A stretch of 64,000 nt of DNA, taken from assembly GCA_900770185.1 (NCBI GenBank), contig CAAGJM010000035.1, forward strand, positions 62,001 to 126,000, written 5' to 3'. This DNA is from Clostridia bacterium (lineage in GTDB: Bacteria > Bacillota > Clostridia > Christensenellales > Borkfalkiaceae). A program made the position numbers and the translations under genes. Under the pieces are notes generated by a model. That model worked only from the letters and a program-made list of their open reading frames with translations. It did not search any database and was not told the DNA's origin. The stretch's first letter is position 1. Each line of letters begins with the position of its first letter. Shown here in pieces: positions 7,631-17,055 of the stretch.

Positions 7631-9422
7631 TTCTAACCGCCTTTACGATGCGTTCTATGCCGTTAACATCTTTAATAGTTTCAATATCTTTATATCCGTT
7701 TTTAAGGCAAATTTCGCCGACAGCCTGCGCTTCGCCCGCGCCCGCTTCATAGATAAGCAAACCGCCTTTTTTAAGGTGCGCTTTTGCTGAGGCGGTTAAG
7801 TCGCGATAAAACGCAAGCCCGTCTTCACCGCCGTCAAACGCCGCGTAAGGTTCAAACGAACATTCTTTTTGAAGATGCGCTATATCACCCGTTTTCACAT
7901 AAGGCGGGTTAGATATAATTACGTCAAAAACGCCGGTAATATCGGAAAATTTATCGCTTTTTACAAATTCGACCGTCGCGTTTAAGTCAGTCGCGTTTTT
8001 CTTGGCGACTTCAAGCGCGCCGTCAGAAATATCCGCCGCAACGACTTTGCAACCGACGTTTTTAGCAACGGTCACGGCAATCGCGCCGGAGCCGGTGCAC
8101 ATATCTAAAACCTCAGACGTTTCGTTTATGAATTTAAGCGCGTAGTTCACAACTTCTTCCGTTTCGGGGCGAGGAATAAGCACGCGGTTATCGACGTAAA
8201 AATCGTAACCGTAAAAATTCGCGCTGTTTAAAACGTATTGAAGAGGTTCGCCTTTAACCCGCTTTGCCGCAAGTTTTGCAACTTTATCTACCGTTTTAAA
8301 AGTTACGGTCGTTTTGCCGTCGTAAACTTTCGACCTTGGAATATTAAGCGTAAGCGCAACGAGCCATTCGGCGTCCGCGTCGTCGATATTATTCTTTTTA
8401 AAAAGCGTTTTAACCTTTTCGGTCAAACTTTTAACGGTGCCGTTTACTTCAAAATTCCTTTCGGGAATACTCTCGTCGTTATCCATTTCAAGCGTTAAGT
8501 TAAACGCCGTTATAGCAACTTCTATCATGCCGTCGTCAGGCTCGCGCGTGGTTAAAAATTGAAGAGCAAGCCCCGGCGCCTTTATAATATAAGACCATTT
8601 CCCTTTGATTTTGGCAAGCAGTTTTAAAATTTCATACGAAACGCCCGCCACGACGGGTAAAAGCAACAGTTTAACGCCGAACCTTAACGCTTTGCCGCCA
8701 AAGCCGTCAAAATCCAGCCCGAGTTTGATTAAAACGGAAGAGGTAAGCGCAAAAATAAGTATACTTACGGTCATCACAAGAAACATAAACGTCGTGCCGC
8801 ACCTGTCGTGAATGCGGGTGTGTTTTCTGACGTTTTCAACGGTGAGTTCGTCGCCCGATTCGTAGCAAGAAATGGTTTTATGCTCTGCGCCGTGATACAT
8901 ATAAGTGCGCCTTATATCTTTAAAAATCGACGTAAACAAGATATAAAGTATAAAAATGCCTATGCGTATAAGCCCTTCCACCGCCGAATAACCTAAACTG
9001 CCCGTTTTATCTTTAAGCGGCGTTAAATCTATTATCCACTGCGGCAAAAAGAAAAACAAAAATATAGATAGCAATAACCCTAAGGCCACGCCCAAAAAGG
9101 TGGCGAACCCATCGCCGCCGGATTTTTTCTGACCGCTTAGCTCCTTGAATTTCCCGTCGCCGTCGTCACCGAAAACGGAAGCGGAACGCGACAAAATACG
9201 CGTACCCGCGACAAGCGACCAAAAAAAGGAATACACGCCGCGTATAAGCGGAAGCTTTAAAGCCTTATTTAATTTTTCGGGCGGCGTTATGCGCTTTGCC
9301 TCGACGGCGATTTCGCCGCTTTCCGCTCTGACGGCGGTAACCATGGCGGTTTTTCCGCGCATCATAACGCCTTCGATAACGGCTTGCCCGCCAATCGAGG
9401 TTTGTTTTTGTTTATCAGCCAT
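7620..9422 (-). CDS. prmC: DUF1385 (YqhQ-like) membrane protein fused to PrmC release-factor glutamine methyltransferase
   Basis: 600 residues, a fusion of two normally separate neighbours. Residues ~1-310 are DUF1385: an IGGQAVIEGVMMRG start, several transmembrane segments and the AEHKTISCYE signature. Residues ~320-600 are a complete PrmC/HemK: IPRPETEEVV, the SAM loop DMCTGSGAIAV and the substrate-glutamine motif NPPYV. PrmC methylates the GGQ glutamine of release factors; DUF1385 has no settled role. The reading frame is continuous and there is no stop or start cluster between the parts. ATG at 9422 is chosen over the TTG two codons upstream. It overlaps prfA by 11 bp. Confidence 0.88.
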   Translation of the reverse strand: MADKQKQTSIGGQAVIEGVMMRGKTAMVTAVRAESGEIAVEAKRITPPEKLNKALKLPLIRGVYSFFWSLVAGTRILSRSASVFGDDGDGKFKELSGQKKSGGDGFATFLGVALGLLLSIFLFFFLPQWIIDLTPLKDKTGSLGYSAVEGLIRIGIFILYILFTSIFKDIRRTYMYHGAEHKTISCYESGDELTVENVRKHTRIHDRCGTTFMFLVMTVSILIFALTSSVLIKLGLDFDGFGGKALRFGVKLLLLPVVAGVSYEILKLLAKIKGKWSYIIKAPGLALQFLTTREPDDGMIEVAITAFNLTLEMDNDESIPERNFEVNGTVKSLTEKVKTLFKKNNIDDADAEWLVALTLNIPRSKVYDGKTTVTFKTVDKVAKLAAKRVKGEPLQYVLNSANFYGYDFYVDNRVLIPRPETEEVVNYALKFINETSEVLDMCTGSGAIAVTVAKNVGCKVVAADISDGALEVAKKNATDLNATVEFVKSDKFSDITGVFDVIISNPPYVKTGDIAHLQKECSFEPYAAFDGGEDGLAFYRDLTASAKAHLKKGGLLIYEAGAGEAQAVGEICLKNGYKDIETIKDVNGIERIVKAVRNDD

Positions 9423-9479
9423 AATCAAGTAAATATCGGCTAAGCGGAAAATTATGCGCTAAGCCCTTAAAAAATTAAA

Positions 9480-9505
9480 GGCTCTATGATGTAGTTCATA
9501 GAGCC
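9480..9505 (-). terminator. Terminator of rpmE
   Basis: A perfect ten-pair stem (GGCTCTATGA and its complement) with a six-base loop is followed on the minus strand by a T-rich tract (9468-9479), about 30 bp after the rpmE stop. Confidence 0.85.
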
Positions 9506-9534
9506 GTTGGGTACCGCAAGCGGTATAAATCGAG

Positions 9535-9738
9535 TTAAATACCGTATCTTTTCTTAAATTTATCAACGCGCCCGCCGGCATCAACAAGTTTTTGTTTACC
9601 GGTAAAGAACGGATGGCATTTAGAGCAGATATCAACCTTGATAACGTCTACGTTCTTAGTGGAACCGGTGCGGAAAGTCGCGCCGCAAGCGCATTGAACG
9701 GTTACTAACTTGTAGGCAGGATGAATATTTTCTTTCAT
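9535..9738 (-). CDS. rpmE: 50S ribosomal protein L31
   Basis: 67 residues, typical of L31. The protein binds the large subunit and helps bridge the subunits. Two zinc-ligand pairs, CACG near residue 16 and CSKC near residue 37, mark the zinc-containing (C+) form. It has its own promoter and terminator, so it is a single-gene unit next to the prmC-prfA genes. This is the usual neighbourhood in Bacillota. Confidence 0.97.
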   Translation of the reverse strand: MKENIHPAYKLVTVQCACGATFRTGSTKNVDVIKVDICSKCHPFFTGKQKLVDAGGRVDKFKKRYGI

Positions 9739-9769
9739 ACGATCACCTCTTAATCTTTATTACCGTGCT

Positions 9770-9798
9770 ATTATATTATATTTTATTGAATAAGTCAA
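9770..9798 (-). promoter_or_regulatory. Sigma-A promoter of rpmE
   Basis: TTGACT (9793-9798) and TATAAT (9770-9775) are separated by exactly 17 bp on the minus strand, with a ribosome binding site AGAGGTG just upstream of the ATG. Confidence 0.75.
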
Positions 9799-9912
9799 CT
9801 TTATTTTATGCGATAATTCGTAATTTTCGACAACTTTTGACTTTTATTTCATTGCTAAGTTATAAAAAAGCGCAATAACGAGCTTATGAAGCAAATTCAA
9901 GTTTACAAAAGC

Positions 9913-9941
9913 TTGCAAAATCCCATCGGTTATTGTATAAT
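9913..9941 (+). promoter_or_regulatory. Sigma-A promoter of the MDR dehydrogenase-like gene
   Basis: TTGCAA (9913-9918), 17 bp, then TATAAT (9936-9941). The gene starts at 9991 after an AGGAG box at about 9982. Confidence 0.75.
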
Positions 9942-9990
9942 GATTTCAATCGATTTTTAGTTTTAATAAACAAAAAATCTTAGGAGCGAA

Positions 9991-11019
9991 ATGATTTCTT
10001 GGCAAATTACCGAACAAAATCAAATACAAAAAGTAAACGTTCAGGAAAATCTTGAAAGCGTAAGCGACGTTAAGGTTAAAATAACCAAATGTTTCGTCTC
10101 GCGACAAGACGTTTTGTCTTACGTCCAAAAGGCTGAAAATTACCCCGTCACACCGTGCAAAATAGCCGTCGGGCAAATTTCTGAAACGGTAGGCGACTCT
10201 AACTTTTTTAACGAAGGCGATAAGGTTTACCTTTCCCCCGAACGCGCTTGCGGCGAGTGCGCGAATTGCCTTGCCGGAAAGCACGACGAATGTTTAAACG
10301 TTCAGTTCGCCGCCAAAAATTTCAGCGGATATCTTAAAGAATTCGCCGTCATACCGAAAAACGACGTGCACGTTCTTCCTCCGAACGTCAGCGAATACTC
10401 CGCCCTGTTTATTTACCATATTGCGCTTGCGCTAACGGTTATAGATAAACTTAAACTCGAAAAAGGCGACCACGTTGCGATTTTCGGCGGAACGATACTT
10501 ACGAACGTTATCGCGCAACTCGTGTCTTATTACCAGTCCGTTCCCATTCTTGTTTCCGTTAGCGACGAATTTTTAGAGACTGCCGCAAACTGCGGCGTTT
10601 ACTACGCGCTTAAAGCCGATAAAAACGTCGAAAAAGAAATTCTTGATATAACGGGCGGCAGAAAGTGCAGTAAAATAATCTACGTCACCGAAAGCGATAT
10701 CAGCCCCGACTTTATCGTTAAAGCCGCAGCAGACCGCGCTTCGGTTTGCGTTACGGGTACGACGGGCGGGCTTGACAGTGCAAAAAACAAAATCAACGTG
10801 GATTCGGTTTTAACTAAGCAGCTTACCCTTAAATTCGTAAACACCGGGTACGGCAATTACGAAACGGCGATAAACTTAATCGCTCAAAAAGCGTTGAACC
10901 TAAACCTTTTTAACCTACCCGAATATAAATTCGATTACGTCAACAAATATTTCGACGCCGCCGCTAAAAAAGTTCAAAGCGGCGCCGTCATCGTCGATTT
11001 TACGGTTGACCTGCTTTGA
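9991..11019 (+). CDS. MDR-family (zinc alcohol dehydrogenase-like) protein with degenerate catalytic site
   Basis: 342 residues. The structural-zinc loop is intact: CGECANCLAGKHDEC (about 89-103). The usual catalytic motifs are altered: the N-terminal Cys region reads KCFVSRQDV rather than CGxCGSD, and the GHE that follows in active members is replaced (KIAVGQISETVG). The cofactor-binding strand VAIFGGTILTNVIAQL (about 165-180) is recognisable but its glycine pattern (GGTILT) is weak. It is therefore likely folded but without classical zinc dehydrogenase chemistry. It stands alone, divergent from rpmE, and ends at a palindromic terminator. Confidence 0.75.
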   Translation: MISWQITEQNQIQKVNVQENLESVSDVKVKITKCFVSRQDVLSYVQKAENYPVTPCKIAVGQISETVGDSNFFNEGDKVYLSPERACGECANCLAGKHDECLNVQFAAKNFSGYLKEFAVIPKNDVHVLPPNVSEYSALFIYHIALALTVIDKLKLEKGDHVAIFGGTILTNVIAQLVSYYQSVPILVSVSDEFLETAANCGVYYALKADKNVEKEILDITGGRKCSKIIYVTESDISPDFIVKAAADRASVCVTGTTGGLDSAKNKINVDSVLTKQLTLKFVNTGYGNYETAINLIAQKALNLNLFNLPEYKFDYVNKYFDAAAKKVQSGAVIVDFTVDLL

Positions 11020-11029
11020 ATTTAAAAAT

Positions 11030-11113
11030 AAAAACGCCGATTTTGAAGCGCACCCCGAAAGTTAGACAGAAATGTAAAACTTTTGGGGCGCACTTCATTT
11101 TACGGCGTTTTTT
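11030..11113. terminator. Long bidirectional terminator hairpin containing a 54-bp palindromic repeat element
   Basis: AAAACGCCG (11031-11039) and CGGCGTTTTTTT (11103-11113) form the outer stem. Inside it sits a 54-bp near-palindrome, 11044-11097, starting TGAAGCGCACCCC and ending GGGGCGCACTTCA. The whole is a long hairpin ending in a T run and lies between two convergent genes. A related element is at 56747-56830. Confidence 0.75.
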
Positions 11114-11171
11114 GTAACGAAAATCGATTTATGCACACAAAAACAATCAGTGATGAAGAATGTTTTCCCTA

Positions 11172-12491
11172 TTATAATAATTTTTTGACTTCGTCGTAAA
11201 TATCGCCAGCACCCATAATAAGCACGGCTTTTTTATTACCGTTTTTTACGTACTCAAAAATTTCAGCGGGTGTTTTAAAGTAATCGCTTGATAGCGCTTT
11301 CGCAAGCCTTGCCCCGTCCCCTGCCTCATCGTAGCTTTCGCGCGCGGCATAAGTTTTGTAAATAGCAAGCTGCTCGCCGCGAAGCGCAGAAACAAAATCG
11401 TCAAACAAAATTTTAGTGCGCGAATAGGTGTGTGGCTGAAAAATAACCGCGTAGTCTTCGCCGTAAAGCTCTTTCATCGTTTTAAGGGTCGCCGTAATTT
11501 CGGTCGGGTGGTGAGCATAATCGGCTATTATCGCGGTTTTCCCGATTTTGCCAAGCTTTTCGAACCGTCTGACCGCACCCGCATAACTTTCTATTCCTAA
11601 TTTAACGTCTTGCGCGCCTATGCCGTTTAAGTCGAGCGCGGCAATCGCCGCCAAGGCGTTGTATACGTTATGCAAACCTAAAACGCGCAGTTTGATTTTT
11701 AAAAACAACGCGCCGCTTTTATAAACGTCGAATTTATACGCGCCGCCGCTCTCCGATAAATTTTTTGCGGTATAATCGGCAATATTTTCTATTCCGTAAC
11801 TATAAACGCAAGGCGTTTTATTGCCGCCGTTAAAGCGCGAACCATACTCTTTTAAATTCACGTCGTCGGCGTTGATTATTTTAATTTGCGCCCTATTTAA
11901 ATAGTTAAAAAATTCTTTTTTTAATTCGGAAACGTCGCCGTAAGAATCTAAATGGTCGTTATCCGCGTTTAAAACTACGGCGGTTTTGACGGTTACGTAT
12001 GCGATGTTTCTTTTGTATTCGCAAACTTCTGAAACGGCAAACTCGGGCGTTTTAATAAAGCAAGAATCAAACTTTCCCTCAAACGCGCCGACATGCTCGA
12101 AAAAGTTGATTTTAGCTACTCTTAAAACGGTGGCTATCATCTTCGTTACGGTCGTTTTGCCGTGAGACCCCGCAACGCCTATCGAATTTTTAAATCTTCT
12201 TAAAATCATTCCCAAAAGTTCGGCACGCTTTATTACAGGGATTTTTAAAGTTTTAGCGGCGGATAATTCATAAGAACTTTCGCTGATTGCCGAACTGTAA
12301 ACTACGACGTCGGCGTTTTTCACCCCTGCAAAATTTTCGCCGATAAAAACGTTTACGTCGTGTTTTTTAAGTTCGCGCGTCGCGTCGCTTTCCGTTTTGT
12401 CCTGCCCGTACACGAAAAACCCCAACGATTTTAAATAAGCGGCAAGCTTCGCCATACTTACGCCGCCTATCCCTAAAAAGCAAATTTTCAT
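11172..12491 (-). CDS. murC: UDP-N-acetylmuramate--L-alanine ligase
   Basis: 439 residues. It adds L-alanine to UDP-MurNAc with ATP in the cytoplasm, the first amino acid of the peptidoglycan stem. The N-terminal Rossmann-like part starts LGIGGVSMAKLA. The ATP loop GSHGKTT lies near residue 108. A later motif, DNDHLDSYGD (about 180-189), and the C-terminal ADYAHHPTE complete the family signs. It is slightly short but has all three Mur-ligase domains. It is divergent from spoVG and likely transcribed alone. Confidence 0.93.
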   Translation of the reverse strand: MKICFLGIGGVSMAKLAAYLKSLGFFVYGQDKTESDATRELKKHDVNVFIGENFAGVKNADVVVYSSAISESSYELSAAKTLKIPVIKRAELLGMILRRFKNSIGVAGSHGKTTVTKMIATVLRVAKINFFEHVGAFEGKFDSCFIKTPEFAVSEVCEYKRNIAYVTVKTAVVLNADNDHLDSYGDVSELKKEFFNYLNRAQIKIINADDVNLKEYGSRFNGGNKTPCVYSYGIENIADYTAKNLSESGGAYKFDVYKSGALFLKIKLRVLGLHNVYNALAAIAALDLNGIGAQDVKLGIESYAGAVRRFEKLGKIGKTAIIADYAHHPTEITATLKTMKELYGEDYAVIFQPHTYSRTKILFDDFVSALRGEQLAIYKTYAARESYDEAGDGARLAKALSSDYFKTPAEIFEYVKNGNKKAVLIMGAGDIYDEVKKLL

Positions 12492-12573
12492 ACATTATTT
12501 TATGAAAACAGCTTGGTTTTTTTTACTTCTTTACGTTTTTTTTGCAAAAATATTGATTTTTTTTGATTTTCTA

Positions 12574-12602
12574 TTGAAAAATGTGAAAACGTAGTGTAAA
12601 AT
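12574..12602 (+). promoter_or_regulatory. Sigma-A promoter of spoVG
   Basis: TTGAAA (12574-12579), 17 bp, TAAAAT (12597-12602). Another TATAAT at 12623-12628 lacks a matching -35 box. In Bacillus subtilis spoVG depends on sigma-H, but I see no sigma-H motif here. Confidence 0.55.
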
Positions 12603-12647
12603 GTAGGCAAGATTGAAAAATCTATAATAGACAGGGCGGATAATAAA

Positions 12648-12914
12648 ATGAAAATTTCAGACGTAAGAGTACGCTTGGTACTGAGGGACGACAGCAAGCT
12701 TAAAGCGGTCGCAAGCATCACGATTGACGATTGTTTCGTCATACACGACATTAAGATAATCGAAGGGTCGGAAGGATACTTTATCGCCATGCCGAGCCGC
12801 AAAACGCAGGAAGGCGAATATAAAGATATCGTTCACCCTATTAACACCGAAACGCGCGAACAAATTATAAAACTTGTTCTCGAAGCGTTCAACGCGGAAA
12901 AAGCAAAAGCGTAA
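12648..12914 (+). CDS. spoVG: SpoVG regulator
   Basis: 88 residues, typical of SpoVG. The signature is MKISDVRVR...ASITIDDCFVIHDIKIIEG and the middle IAMPSRKTQEGEYKDIVHPIN, ending in a helical tail. The protein is a small nucleic-acid-binding regulator affecting septation, sporulation and cell-envelope genes in Bacillota. It sits between murC and a strong terminator as a single-gene unit. The neighbouring envelope gene is a common setting. Confidence 0.97.
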   Translation: MKISDVRVRLVLRDDSKLKAVASITIDDCFVIHDIKIIEGSEGYFIAMPSRKTQEGEYKDIVHPINTETREQIIKLVLEAFNAEKAKA

Positions 12915-12921
12915 ATAAAAC

Positions 12922-12949
12922 AAAAAGACGGCGAACGCCGTCTTTTTTT
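12922..12949. terminator. Terminator of spoVG
   Basis: AAAAAGACGGCG, two-base loop, CGCCGTCTTTTTTT: a perfect stem with T run on the plus strand and an A run upstream, so it can also act on the minus strand after the glycoside hydrolase at 13022. Confidence 0.9.
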
Positions 12950-13021
12950 GTAAATTTTTATTAACTGCGCCTTAGTATTTATTAAGGCACACAGTCTGTT
13001 TGCTGTCGTATCGGTTGTGTT

Positions 13022-14890
13022 TTACCGTTTTACCGCGTAGTAAATCGCTCCGTCGCATTTTCCGATTTCGCTTAAACTGCCGTAAACGGGTTCTAAAACC
13101 CAACCGTCTTTTACGACAAGCTCGTTCTTTTGATTCTTATCCGAATAGTTGACTGCGCAAACGACGAATTTATCGCTGTTTAATTTATGCAAAGTCGTTA
13201 CGATTTGCGGATTTTTAGATACGACGATTTTATTTTTCAGCACGTTTTCGCCGACGATTTCGTAAATTTTATACCAAAGCGTATCGTTAAACGCAGCGTA
13301 TTTATCGTATAACATTCTCTCTAACGGGAAGTTAAGGAAGTAAATCGTTCCTTTACCGTATTTGTTTTTAGAAAAAACGATATTGCCTTCTTCGTTTTTA
13401 GCAAGCACTTCCGCGCCGACGGAAGATAACAGTATTTCTCTTTCGACAAAATACTCAAGCTCTCCGAACTCAAAGTTCGCCTTGTGGTGCTTATTAGTCG
13501 TCACGCAACCGTGAGATTTTAACCCAAGCAACTCTTCCATATTGAACAGAAATCCGCCGTTATAGGTAATGAAAAGCGTAGCTCCGCATTCAAAGACGGC
13601 GTTAAAAATTTCATTACTTACGCGCTTATACTGAGTCGTCCAAAACGAACCCCACGGCATAACGTAAAAGCTCGTTTTAGGTGCGATTGCGTCTACTCTG
13701 TCGGCAATGGTAAAAGTTAAATCAAACCCCGCCTGTTTAGCAAGCACCAGCGACGGCGCGGCGTATTCCCAACGAACGTCTTTAGTTAAAACGCACGCCC
13801 CGTCAGTTTCTTTCAGCGGCAATTCATCTAACGGCAACCCGCTTATTGTTTCCGATATTTTTTTAAGCTCTAATCCGATTTTTTTGGGTTTTAAATCAAG
13901 GTCAAGCACACCGAGCAAGCTTTCCATAAACGACCATTCGTACGGCGCGTAATTCAGGTTTGCATATTCGTGGGCGCACCACCAGAAATACCCTTTAATG
14001 TTATTAGATAAGCACGACCAAACGTTCGCGCGCATAAAATCGCAAGCGTCGGAATCGTTTGCGGTCGAGTCGGTGAAGGAACCTTGCTCTTGCATAATTA
14101 CGGGTTTACCGCTCAAATCTTTATAATACATGCTTTGTGTGGTCGGAAATATCGTCGAACGCATTTTGTTCGGTGCGTCGATATGATTGTTAGCCGACGG
14201 CGAAAGATACGGGTGGGTGGTAACGTAATCGGTTAATTCGCCCTGATCGCGTATCGTCCAAACCTCGCCTTTATCTTCCGTTAACCCGTGCATGCCCGAC
14301 GAAATCGCCCTTGTCGAATCGCACGACCTTATAGCGTTGCTTACCGTTGCCGTCCACATAAAGGCTTGCTCTTCAGTCGGACAACTGCTTAAGCAGTTAC
14401 ATTCGTTGCCCAAATCCCACATAACGATATTTTTTAAGTGCTTAGTACCGTTTACAAAGCCTTTAACGTATCTGACCGTCCACATAAGCGCAAACGGATC
14501 GGTAATAAGGTTACGACCTTCTAAAATTTGCGGAACGAACGTTCTGCCGCTCATCCACCCGGTAACGACGGAAACAACGAGTTTTATTCCGTACTTATCG
14601 CAAATACCGGCAAAAACGCAAAAGTTTTCGATTTGCTTCGGATCTACGCCCGTTTCGTCTTTAAGGGGACTTTCGTCGTTAGAGTTTACATAATCTTGCG
14701 CCTCGTTTGAAAACCCGTATATTGCTTTTACGGGCTGAAAATCTCTCCAATTCGGGAAAACCCTTAAATATTTTACGTTCAATTCCGAAATAGCCTTCAT
14801 ATCTTTTTCGATGACGGACGCGTCGAAATTTTTCCACATTTCGGTTCCATGTTCAGAATCCCAGTAATTTAAACCTAACATAAATTTCAT
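13022..14890 (-). CDS. Cellulase-type (GH5-like) glycoside hydrolase
   Basis: 622 residues, no signal peptide, so probably cytoplasmic. The N-terminal TIM-barrel includes the acid/base glutamate in MWDLGNECN near residue 165 and a likely nucleophile in IMQEQGSF near 270. The middle WWCAHEY motif and the ~140-residue C-terminal part (LNFPLERML...VCAVNYSDKN) resemble the beta-sandwich region of related gut enzymes. The exact substrate is unknown; mannosides, glucosides or galactosides are possible. The gene follows the GH36 alpha-galactosidase by 68 bp on the same strand, probably in one unit controlled by the divergent AraC regulator. A decayed relative lies at 18120. Confidence 0.75.
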   Translation of the reverse strand: MKFMLGLNYWDSEHGTEMWKNFDASVIEKDMKAISELNVKYLRVFPNWRDFQPVKAIYGFSNEAQDYVNSNDESPLKDETGVDPKQIENFCVFAGICDKYGIKLVVSVVTGWMSGRTFVPQILEGRNLITDPFALMWTVRYVKGFVNGTKHLKNIVMWDLGNECNCLSSCPTEEQAFMWTATVSNAIRSCDSTRAISSGMHGLTEDKGEVWTIRDQGELTDYVTTHPYLSPSANNHIDAPNKMRSTIFPTTQSMYYKDLSGKPVIMQEQGSFTDSTANDSDACDFMRANVWSCLSNNIKGYFWWCAHEYANLNYAPYEWSFMESLLGVLDLDLKPKKIGLELKKISETISGLPLDELPLKETDGACVLTKDVRWEYAAPSLVLAKQAGFDLTFTIADRVDAIAPKTSFYVMPWGSFWTTQYKRVSNEIFNAVFECGATLFITYNGGFLFNMEELLGLKSHGCVTTNKHHKANFEFGELEYFVEREILLSSVGAEVLAKNEEGNIVFSKNKYGKGTIYFLNFPLERMLYDKYAAFNDTLWYKIYEIVGENVLKNKIVVSKNPQIVTTLHKLNSDKFVVCAVNYSDKNQKNELVVKDGWVLEPVYGSLSEIGKCDGAIYYAVKR

Positions 14891-14958
14891 AATTTTTACC
14901 TCTTGCCGATTCGGCTCTTTAATTTAATATTGTTTTAATTATTATATTTTAAATTTTA

Positions 14959-17055
14959 CTATATTTTTTTAATTTCGATTATCTTAGCGTAATAATCGCC
15001 GTATGGCTCGATATTTAACCCGTACTCGGTAAGCGTTTCGCCGTGATAAACCTTACCGTCGCAAAGATATTTTGCATTAGCATCGAGTCCGCGAAGTTTA
15101 ATGCGGTTAAGCCTGTCGCGGTTGGTTACGCCGTTTGCAAAAACGAACACGTAGTGCGCTTTACCCGTCCTTTCGGCATACTGCCATATAGCAAGATTGC
15201 CGTTTTTATCGTCAAAAGCCGATTTAAGCCTATAAACGTAGGAATTGTGAAGGTCTGCGCGCATACTTTTAAACCGTACTAAATAATTTTTCAAGGCGTT
15301 AAACGTATCGTCGCTTATATCAAGTAAATTTATTCCTACGCTCATCGAGCCGGTCATACCGAGTTTAGCCCTGAAATCGAGCGGCGTTTTTCTGCCGTTA
15401 ATACCGTTAACCTCCGAAGCAACGTTGCCCGCTCCGCCTGCTAACTTAGGTAAAACGTAAGTCGTAAACCCTTCGTGAAGTTTCAGCACGTCAATCGGAT
15501 CGGCGTTATCGCTTCTGTTTATACGGTCGCAATACGGCAAAAAGCCGAAATCGGTTCTCGCACCGCCGTGCGCGCAACATTCTATTAAAAGATTCGGGTA
15601 TTTTACGTTTAAAAACTTCCAGACTTTTATAACGTTGTTAGAAAATTTAAAGTAAAAATCGCATTTTTCGAGATTTGTTTCGGCTATATACCTGTTCATA
15701 TCCCATTTAAGATAGTCAAGCGAGTTTTCCGAAACGATTCTGTCAACGGTATTTATAACGTAGTCTGTAACGTCGTCGCGCGACATATCCAAAACATACT
15801 GATGACGGAATTTAAGCGGCGTGCGCGTAGGGTATCTAAGCACCCATTCGGGGTGTTCGTTATAAATAACAGATCCGGGATTTACCATTTCAGGCTCAAC
15901 CCACAAGCCGAACAACAGCCCTTTTTCGTGCGCTTTGCGCGAAATATATTCTAAGCCGTGCGGAAATCTTTTCTTGTCGGAATACCAGTTGCCCAGCGAA
16001 GTTTTATCGTCGGTTCTGCCGTCAAACCAACCGTCGTCGATAACGAACAGTTCCGCGCCTAAATCTTTGACTTTGTCTAAAAGTTTAAGACATTTTTCTT
16101 CGTTAACGTCAAACTCGAACGGATACCAAGAATTGTAAATTATGGGAATAGCGCGGTTAGCTCTACTTCTCGGAAGAAGATAATCGAACTCGTAATCGTA
16201 TATAGAAACGGTCATTTTTTCTAATCCGCTTGCGCTGAAACCGTTGATAATTGCAGGCAATTCAACGCTTTCGCCGCGAAGAAGTATGATTTTAGTATCA
16301 TAGTCGCTTACGCCTGCCGAAACCCTAACAACGCTGCCCGAATTTTGCTCTACAACGATTTTAAAATTGCCGTTATATCTGATAAATCCGTACCAAACCC
16401 TACCGCTTGTTTCCGTTACGTTTTTGTCGCATACTGCGTAAAACGGCGTGTGTTGCGGCCCGCTGCAAACGCCCCTGTTGTTATCGATAACGGTTTTAGC
16501 GTGCGGAATCGGGGTGATTTCTTTTCGGTATTCGTTTGCCCAGTGTCCCCATTGACTGAATAAGACGAAGTTTTCCGAATGAGGCAAAGTGATAGCACCC
16601 GATAAAAAGTTTTCCAAAACGATTTTCTTTTCGCCTTCGTTTTTAACGCTAACGCTTTTTTCAATAATGTCCGACTCGTAAAATACTTTATATTTCAATA
16701 AGACCTTTAACTTGTAAACCCTGTCCTTTAAAGTGATTTGCAAGCCATCGTCCGCAGTTTTTTTAGCCGAAACGAAAATCAGATCCAAATCGTTTATTCC
16801 GTCAGAAAACCTTGCGGATAAACACGGCTCGTCGTAAAATCCGCGTTTCCTTTCGGGATATTCGGGCGTGTTTTTAAACATAACGTAATTATGGTCCGAC
16901 AACACTTCGTCCGTAACGGTATCGTCAAGCTCGTCAACGTAACGTATTTTTTTACCGTAATAAAGGTTCATCAACGCCTTTTTAGCGTTGACCTTCATAA
17001 CGTAACTGCTGTTTTTGGTTTCGATTAAAATAAAACCGTTTTTAATTCTTATCAT
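14959..17055 (-). CDS. GH36 alpha-galactosidase
   Basis: 698 residues, normal for GH36. It removes terminal alpha-galactose, for example from melibiose, raffinose-type oligosaccharides or galactomannans. Seen in sequence: a beta-sandwich N-terminal half, then VIDDGWFDGRTD near residue 340, WVEPEMVNP near 400, the nucleophile aspartate in LKWDMNRY near 465 and the acid/base aspartate in INRSDNADPID near 520. There is no signal peptide, so it is intracellular. Its start lies in a tandemly duplicated 22-bp segment (17046-17095), which puts a short upstream reading frame before it. It is transcribed towards the GH5-like gene and away from an AraC-type regulator. Confidence 0.92.
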   Translation of the reverse strand: MIRIKNGFILIETKNSSYVMKVNAKKALMNLYYGKKIRYVDELDDTVTDEVLSDHNYVMFKNTPEYPERKRGFYDEPCLSARFSDGINDLDLIFVSAKKTADDGLQITLKDRVYKLKVLLKYKVFYESDIIEKSVSVKNEGEKKIVLENFLSGAITLPHSENFVLFSQWGHWANEYRKEITPIPHAKTVIDNNRGVCSGPQHTPFYAVCDKNVTETSGRVWYGFIRYNGNFKIVVEQNSGSVVRVSAGVSDYDTKIILLRGESVELPAIINGFSASGLEKMTVSIYDYEFDYLLPRSRANRAIPIIYNSWYPFEFDVNEEKCLKLLDKVKDLGAELFVIDDGWFDGRTDDKTSLGNWYSDKKRFPHGLEYISRKAHEKGLLFGLWVEPEMVNPGSVIYNEHPEWVLRYPTRTPLKFRHQYVLDMSRDDVTDYVINTVDRIVSENSLDYLKWDMNRYIAETNLEKCDFYFKFSNNVIKVWKFLNVKYPNLLIECCAHGGARTDFGFLPYCDRINRSDNADPIDVLKLHEGFTTYVLPKLAGGAGNVASEVNGINGRKTPLDFRAKLGMTGSMSVGINLLDISDDTFNALKNYLVRFKSMRADLHNSYVYRLKSAFDDKNGNLAIWQYAERTGKAHYVFVFANGVTNRDRLNRIKLRGLDANAKYLCDGKVYHGETLTEYGLNIEPYGDYYAKIIEIKKI

